DNA from: Rosellinia necatrix
Taxonomy: Eukaryota > Ascomycota > Sordariomycetes > Xylariales > Xylariaceae
Direction: 5' to 3'
DNA: 64,000 bases
NCBI GenBank assembly: GCA_021209875.1
Contig: JAGYVD010000002.1
Coordinates: 930,001 to 994,000 of the forward strand
Of this stretch, positions 57,108 through 64,000 are shown piece by piece (position 1 is the first letter of the stretch; each line of letters starts with the position of its first letter). Position numbers and translations under genes: made by a program. The notes beneath the pieces were generated by a model. That model ran no database searches. It saw only the letters and a program-made list of their open reading frames with translations, and was not told the DNA's origin.

Positions 57108-60100
57108 GGTGATTTACAATCGGGGACGAATCGACATCTGAATCCGCAACACGACACTGGAATGTGAGTTTGCCGCCGCCCTACTGCTGGGTTGGAGTGT
57201 TGTGCAAGTAGGTAGTACCCATGTCCTTTTGCAAGTCTTGATTGACCCAGCAACTTTTTTTCCTACCTTAGATTTATCGATAAGCTTGTTCTGTCGCAGC
57301 ACCCCCGTGCCATTAATTCTCCGCATCTAGTGCAGGTGCATGGCTGCCCCGCCATTATAGTAGCTAGTGGGGCTATAACTAGTCCGAGGTACCTAGCACA
57401 CATTTTAGTGCACACCATCATGTAAAGGTTGTAGGTGTTACTAAGTTACTAGCGCACGATAAATTTAGCTTAGTGTTCATGCCGCTCTTACTCGGCTTGC
57501 CCATCCATCAGCCAGCGTGTCAGGTTACTGAGCAGAAGTATTTATGCAAAGTTTTATGCGTAGCGTATGTATCTCCCATCCAATGGTTTCTCGTTGAATG
57601 GTGAACGGTGTAAGATAAGAATACTTCCGCGTCATTGAGTAGTACACTTCGGCCACCAACCCAACCTGGTGATCTTGCTCGACATTCTTTCCCTCATAAA
57701 TGCAGCCTGCTGGCCAGCCTTGTTTGCCCAGGTAACTCCAAACGAATTTACTGCGCTGCTCGTGCATGAAGGCAAGGAGAAGATGAAAAGACTACGACTA
57801 GATAATTTCCCCAGCCCGCCTAGTGTGCTATAATCCGGCTTGTAACTCTACACTCGTTGCAAACGCTATGCTCCGCGGAGCCAATCATATGTTGGTATTC
57901 GAGATTATACCAACATTTTTGTCCCATTCTTAATAGCTCTGGTATAGATAGTCATACCTGGTCTGGCCGACTCACAAGCAGCATTTTTATTTTATTTTCC
58001 GAACATATTCTCCCACCTCCTAATGATTTAATTCAAATGCAAGCCGTGCTACCTTATGCATTTAATTGGGATTGTTTGTTTCTGTACGACCTAGATTCGC
58101 AAAGTAAAACATATATCCTTAGTGCCAGCCGGGCTGTCCAAGATGGCTGCAACGACACTCCAGGCGGCCAACCGCCGGCCCTCAATCCTCTCTCAGTATA
58201 TCGGAACCCTCGGTGGTAAATTATTCGAATATTATCCTGGCAAAACACGTTCTTGTACGCCACGTGACCAAAATCACGCAGGATTCCCTCATCCGGCGTT
58301 ATTAGTAGAATAGCCACGGGGGTAGCGGATGACCTGTCACGGCGCGGTTTGGGCGAGTTCCCAGTTAATGACGGCAATGAAGTCGATTTTCTTGTCAAAC
58401 AGGATATTCCATGTATAAAGGTGCATATGGTTAAAGGAAATCGATCCCTCTATGACGGTTTTTCTAATAGATCGGTAGTTGTCACGATACCGAGAAAGGC
58501 AAAAGCCCCCAGCCCGATAGTCATGTCATTAGTTGCGACTTTTCCATGAGAAGTAAGCTGGTAGGCCACCCTAGAAAATGGCCTTGTCCTCCCAAGCTCT
58601 CCGGTAGAAGCTGCAGCCAACTGTCCAATGATGGGCTCCCCTAATTCGGAAATGGAGGAAAGAGAACCAATCTGGGGGCAGGCCAAAGTCGCCCAGCTCC
58701 GCCTGCATTCTTGTCCGCTGGGCAATATTATGCTCTTGGGTCGTAGTCTGATCCCAATTAAGCACCACGTCTTAACGCCCATGACTAGAAGACTGGCTGA
58801 CGTGTAAATTGCAAATGTTGAATTTCATGTCCTGCAACATATTTCTGGCAACGTAATAGCCGTTGGACCCTGCTCATATGCCTGCGGGCTTGCTTGGTAT
58901 TAGACGTCGAGGAAAGCTGAAAAGGAAAAGAGAATTATTCAGCCCGTTGGGGTTGGGATGAAATTTGATCCTTCAGCCCCTCCTACTAATTATGGCTCAT
59001 ACAAGGAATGTAGGTATCGCCTCGACATTGTTACTTCTGCATACCGTTCGAATAGGACAATATTCCAGGCCAAATTTTTGCACATGGTCATATTTTCGAT
59101 GGTACATCGACGTTCCAGATTTCAATCTACCATTAAAGTTTCCTAATTCTGCTGCTACAATCTACAAAAACGATTAACCACGCACCGTACAATCTCCAAA
59201 TACCCCCTCCTCCCCCCCTCCCTCTACCAAAAACCCGCACCCAACAGCCAGCTCTCCGATCATCTACACTAACTAAATCTCAAACTCTCCTGCCAAAGAA
59301 CCTAAAATTCCACCTTTCCCCAGATTCCATGCATGTGCACAATCCCATCCGAAGCTCTGGGATCTTGGAGGACCAAGGCATTGTTACTATTAATATCGTT
59401 CGGAGTATCGAAGAAAAAAAAGCAGAAACTCGTTCTCACTGACAGACTTTGTATTAGAAGCGCCTCACATCAGCTCGGCAGAAGGGACGCCGAAGACTTA
59501 CCATGCACACGACCTCTTCCTCGCCCCATCACAAGGCGCGCTGTTAGTGAGCAGAGGCTTTCTCAGATGTCCATGCAACATAATCTTCGGACATATTCCG
59601 GGAGGGGATCGGACCCCGAAAATGGTAAGGCTTGTCCCCTGACGTCATCTATGATAGTAGCCCTAAGGCGATCCTAGACAAGACACGATAATACCGTTTA
59701 ACATCAATTCAACTATTATATCTACCTTGATGGATTCCGACACCACTTCGACTAATGGGGAATAGATTTGCCCCTACTTGAACGTGGTAGACCGTGCAAG
59801 AGGGAAATGTTGCTGCTGTTTTGCTCCAATGTTCAGCTCCATTGTTAGCCTATTTATTACGGTTTTTTTTAGTGTTTTAACAAAAGGGATGAGTACAGGT
59901 TTACAACCTGTAGCACTATTGTTAAATATCTAGTAAGGGTAATATTAATGTTGTAATAGGAATAGAGTGTAAAAGGTCTTATAGTTTACAATTGTCCTTC
60001 GTACCTACTGCATAATACCACACAACACTCATCATTTTATGCATTCATTGAGGCTTATGGATGCATGTTTAAAATTATGCAAACATGTTCATTTCTGGCC

Positions 60101-60922
60101 TATCCAGGTTGAGGGCAGGCTAAAAGCGGCATGGCTCAGGTCCATCCCCCCTTGCGGTAGGGCTTGGTAAAACCATCAACTACCCACCTACTTCTATACC
60201 TTGGCTTCATATAGTTATAACTAGGTACCTAAACTACCTATTTAACCTACATTACCCAAGTAGTGATGACTATCGCAAAGAATGACTTCGGGTTGGCTAA
60301 AAATTACTGTGACAAAAAAAAAAAACCAAAAACGACGCCGTTAATCCTAGTTAGAATTAACGGTATTAGGTAGTCGGCGCCCCGCGATAATTATAATATT
60401 AGCATTTGAGGTGTTGTGCTGCAAGTTAAAACGAGAAATGTTCTAAAGCGGATAATTCCTAGACATAAGTGCCTGGGTACCTTGACATACCACTGTACAT
60501 TGTACATATGTATGTGCAGTAACAGAGCCTCTATATTTTATGTAGCAGTGACGTAGACAGCTGAACTACCTAGGTAGGTAGGTATGCGCCGCACCACACC
60601 CCACTACATATTTCAGTATGTACTCGCCAGTGTGTCAATGAGACAAGAGGTACTTCAAAGAAGTACTCGTAGGCAAGCGAGAATAAACACGTTGCATTGA
60701 TATTTGCAAAATTTTCTGTCGTCTGTAAGGAGTGCCACCTCTGCTAGTTGACTTGCCTTCTTGCCCTACCTAAGTGATATGAGTCTTGACGTACAAGGGG
60801 ATCGGCGTGTAAAATACTGGTAATCAACCATCAGCAGGCCATTGGACCAACACAACACTTTCATACAAAACAAGCCAGGCGTGCCCATATCCAACAATAA
60901 ACTCAGAAGACAATATCTAAAA
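57108..60922. other. Long intergenic region with unrecognised short ORFs
   Basis: About 3.8 kb. Minus-strand ORFs at 57525-57767 (KFVWSYLGKQGWPAGCIYEG) and 58571-58768 (FGLPPDWFSFLHFRIRGAHH) look protein-like but match nothing I know and have no clear start or splice partners; they may be relics. AT-rich at 59840-60060. TACCTAGGTAGG-type repeats at about 60568 and A12 at 60314. Confidence 0.5.
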
Positions 60923-62229
60923 ATGGCTGTTAGTATTTAGTTAGCACTATCACCGTGCCCTTCTGAATCCCAGGCCTCATCGGCTACTAACTAACCTGGT
61001 CCCAGAAACCGTATGATCAAATTGTGCTTTTCGGAGACTCCCTCTTCCAGGGCTCTAGCAACATACAAGACGGGTTTTCATTCCAAGGCGCCCTCCAGCA
61101 CCGTGAGTTGGACGTTGTTGTGATACCCGTACCCCTCCTTATTCGCTCTTGGCAGAAAGTTAACATCAGCTGTGCAGTTTGCATGCGAGGGCTTGACGTG
61201 ATCAACAGGGGCTTCTCTGGCTACAATACCAAAAACGCCCTGGAATTGCTCCCTGATATATTCCTCCCGCCTTCGCCAACCACTCCGCGCATCAAATATT
61301 TGGTAAGTTGTGAGATGCACTCATGATATATGCTTAGAATCGTCATAGACATAGACTATGTGGTGTGCCTGTTTTGCAACTTACTGTTACTAACCTCTGG
61401 TTATCCCAGCTTGTCCTGCTCGGCGCAAATGATGCATGCTTACCCATCCCCACTAGTAGCCAAGGAGTCCCCATTGACCAATACAAAGAGAACTTAATCA
61501 AGAGTAAGTGAAGTGCAGACATAGCCTGTCAATTCACGGGCACCAATTACGGCCTCGCCAACCTGGCCGAGGGCATGGTATTTTTGTGGGAGTTGACAGC
61601 CTCAAGGCCGCGGGGGCTAACTCGATTGTACTTGTAGTCGTCACTCATGAGCATATCAGGTCCCACAGCCCCACGATTCTGCTCGTAACCCCCCCTCCTC
61701 TCGACGAGGTGCAGGGTTCTATTACCGACCGTCAACATGGTCACATGGAGCCGGTCCGCAGGTCTGCTGTCAGCGCTCGATACTCCCAGACAGCTCGCGA
61801 GGTGGCAGCAGAGGTGCCCGGCGTTGTGTTGATTGATCTCCAGAAAGCTCTTATGGAGAAGGGAATTTCCATGACGCCTGATTACGACCCGTCTGGTCCA
61901 CTGTTAGGTTCCCTGGAGAGAGGCGACAGTGGTGGTTTGAAACAGCTCCTGCCAGATGGGCTGCACATGAGTGGTGAGGCATATAGGGTTTTCTTCGAGA
62001 TCGTCAAACCGCATATCAAACTTCCCGCCGACTTCTATGTCTACCCGGACTGGCGAATTAGTAAGTGGCTCGGCTATTTTTCGGTTCTTTTCCCGTGCGG
62101 ATCTGTTCCTTGCTCATGTACTAAATATAACTACCCATCATCTTCCATCTCTGTCCATCTCTATTCATCTCCTGTTAGAGACATCAGCTAACCAGACTTT
62201 CTTGTGTAGTGAACCCTGGGAATATCTAG
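60923..62229 (+). CDS. IAH1: SGNH/GDSL esterase, isoamyl-acetate-hydrolysing type
   Basis: Six exons: 60923-60928 (ATGGCT), 61006-61102, 61178-61302, 61410-61503, 61638-62060 and 62210-62229, giving 254 aa. All junctions keep phase, and most introns show CTAAC near the acceptor. Protein: MA|KPYDQIVLFGDSLFQG (block I, nucleophile Ser), CMRGLDVINRGFSGYNT (block II Gly), YL|LVLLGANDAC (block III Asn), SPTILLVTPPPLDE and LLPDGLHMSGEAY (block V Asp/His). The end is RI|MNPGNI. This is the IAH1-like branch of SGNH hydrolases, which cleave short acyl esters in the cytosol; the substrate here is unproven. The 6-nt first exon is the least certain part, but the frame before KPYDQ has no other ATG close by. 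Confidence 0.85.
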
Positions 62230-64000
62230 GGTGATCGTAGACCTGGGGGTAGCGTGGAATGCCTGCCAAGAAAACGTTTCGCCTATTGAACTCCTTGAAC
62301 ATGAAAATTAGAGGATGCGGAATGTGTCTAATGCTTATAAGATATGAGGGCGAGACCTCTCCAGTCTCAGCACCAACATGTTATGCCGGTTGAGAGCCGG
62401 CTGGGAGCCACCCGTTGGCATACGCCCTATAGAGAGCATAGGTAGATAAAAGAGAAATAGAGGACCGGTTTGCACGAGCCAACAATCTGAACTGTGGTTC
62501 GTGTTTCGGTTTGTGTCGTCTGTAATCCACTTTGTTGTATTATTGAAATGTCATACCTTTACCCACACATCTAACCTAGATGGGTAAATTGTTCCAGTTG
62601 AAGGCAAAGACAAACCGCCGCTGTCCCCCCGCTCCCAAACACCATTAGGTACGAAGTACCTATCTGCTTACTGCTTATACATATTGTCGTACCGAACGAT
62701 GAGATACCTGGGTAGGTATGTACCTACACTGCCTACCCAGGTAGGTAGGCACGAGTAGGTAGCTACTTGGTATCTAGTAGGCGCCGTCCAGGTAGGAAGG
62801 CAACCCTCAATTCCTAGGAAAGCGTGGCTGAATGAAGACAGTTCTCTCTGCCCTTGCCTATATTACCTGCCTGCCTTAGTTACCCCTTGTTAGCTTATCC
62901 TCCAGTCATCATGGAGCGCTGGCGCTAAGGATGAGACTTGGGAAGGGTAGAGGTACAAGGCTTAGCAGGGGTTGTTATTCCCGAACTGGCCTAAACACTA
63001 GAGATAACGAGGTATATGTACATATGTAACCAAATGGTAGTCCCACTACCCAGGTACCTACGGCATAGATGTTTCGTTTAAGTGCGAAGTACCTACTTCA
63101 ACTTCAACATTGTGAGCCTGTGTTTACCAACCAATCTCGAAGCCATCGACATCGCCACCCGCCATCTCATCATATCATCCTGACACCCGCTGCGTTGTGC
63201 TCGGCTTGGACCTCGTCCTGTCTCGAGGAACCCGATCTAGGTTGCAACAAACCACTTTGCCCCGAACTTTGTCTCTACAAATAATACGGGCAAATTGTCC
63301 CGCCTTGTCCTGTGCTTTATGCCATCAGTTTAACTTCGACCGCCGACCTTGAGTTCCTGTTTACTTTACATACTGCTTCTGGTCTTTTTCTTGCCCTTGT
63401 TCCTCCTACTCTTCCTACTACTGTTCCTCCCTCCGCCGCCCTCCATTCCTCCCTGCCGCAGCGCAACCCGGACCTCGTTTCACTCCTACATCCCCTCCGC
63501 CTTGACGCTGCTCCCGCTCCAATAATCACCCGTGTTGCAGAGATATACAAACCCGGCTCGCCCATAGTTCGGTCTCCGTGTGGTCGTTGTATCCATCCGC
63601 TACATTTTGCCAACCGCTCTCGGCGCTGTATCAAACGATTCTCGGACAGAAACTAGCCTCTTCAGATCGACCCGTGACGGCTTCACTACAGCACTGTTAA
63701 CACCGCGATAGATACCTGTGCAACACCATCTGCTCCTGTACCCACCCTCGCCGACGGTTCCCTTCTCGGAATCCCATATAGCTACGGCTTTTTATATACA
63801 CGCTCCATAAAATTTCGTGACAAGGAGGACAGTCTTATAGTTTGCGTTGGAGAAGCGACCATTGGGTCCTCTGCGATGAGGAGGAGGTGGTGGCCCTCAT
63901 CGATTGGAAACTCAGGTTCGAGGCCGTAGCATTCGTTCCAAGACCCCGGATAGATCCAAATACACCTGCCTTCCTCCCTACGAGTGTCCGTTACGCTGTC
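62230..64000. other. Right-end region without a recognised gene
   Basis: It contains an LTR-like segment beginning TGTTATGCCGG at 62379 (low confidence), TACCTACCCAGGTAGG repeats at 62700-62790 and a pyrimidine-rich stretch at 63320-63480 that could be a promoter or 5' UTR of a gene beyond the window. ORFs at 63312-63656 lack motifs. Confidence 0.5.

Noticed and set aside
62379..62580. A third solo LTR starting TGTTATGCCGG
   Set aside because: The 5' end and an AGATAAAAGAG box look right, but I found no matching 3' terminus or target duplication.

Overview
The window looks like nuclear DNA of a filamentous ascomycete (Pezizomycotina, most likely Sordariomycetes). Genes carry short introns (55-230 nt) with GTAWGT-type donors, CTAAC/CTAAT/CTGAC branch sites and YAG acceptors. 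TrpC has the fungal glutaminase-IGPS-PRAI order. The transcription factor, DUF4211 and DUF7025-type AAA proteins are fungal families, and the intergenic DNA is rich in TACCTAGGTA/TAGG microsatellite, as in many Sordariomycetes. This assignment is inferred from gene structure and family membership; no database was searched.

Layout. 0-17 kb: a Zn2Cys6 transcription factor cut by the left edge (-), about 5 kb without a recognised gene, a CadD-type cadmium-resistance transporter (+), RanBP1 (+), a DUF4211 nuclear protein (+) and, convergent with it, trifunctional trpC (-). 17-32 kb: a giant scaffold nucleoporin (Nup188-like, +), an AAA+ ATPase (+) and the mitochondrial chaperone tim9 (-). 32-40 kb: a gene-poor island of decayed mobile DNA, with an hAT transposase relic, three copies of an LTR-like repeat, a solo LTR with a target-site duplication, a tandem duplication, palindromes and a damaged kinase-like gene. 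40-44 kb: mrt4 (+) and the U1 snRNP 70K gene (-). 44-48 kb: a second accessory stretch with an atypical protein kinase (-), a second solo LTR of the same family and a small Cys-rich protein (+). 48-62 kb: mitochondrial ribosomal protein mL43 (+), triosephosphate isomerase (-), utp10 (-) and an isoamyl-acetate-hydrolysing-type esterase (+). The last 1.8 kb has no recognised gene.

Most genes are unlinked housekeeping functions: tryptophan synthesis, glycolysis, nuclear transport, ribosome biogenesis, splicing and mitochondrial import or translation. They do not form a pathway or a biosynthetic cluster. The unusual content lies between them. I rebuilt exons by hand from splice signals and reading phase; several genes are only visible that way, including tim9 with an 8-nt first exon and the esterase with a 6-nt first exon. 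Two essential enzymes (trpC twice, tpi once) are frameshifted in this sequence, two of the three events in G/C homopolymers and all in GC-rich sequence, which points to sequence error more than real loss. I found no convincing undescribed defence, toxin or biosynthetic system. The best leads are the repeat island at 32.6-39.3 kb and the palindrome next to the damaged kinase gene.
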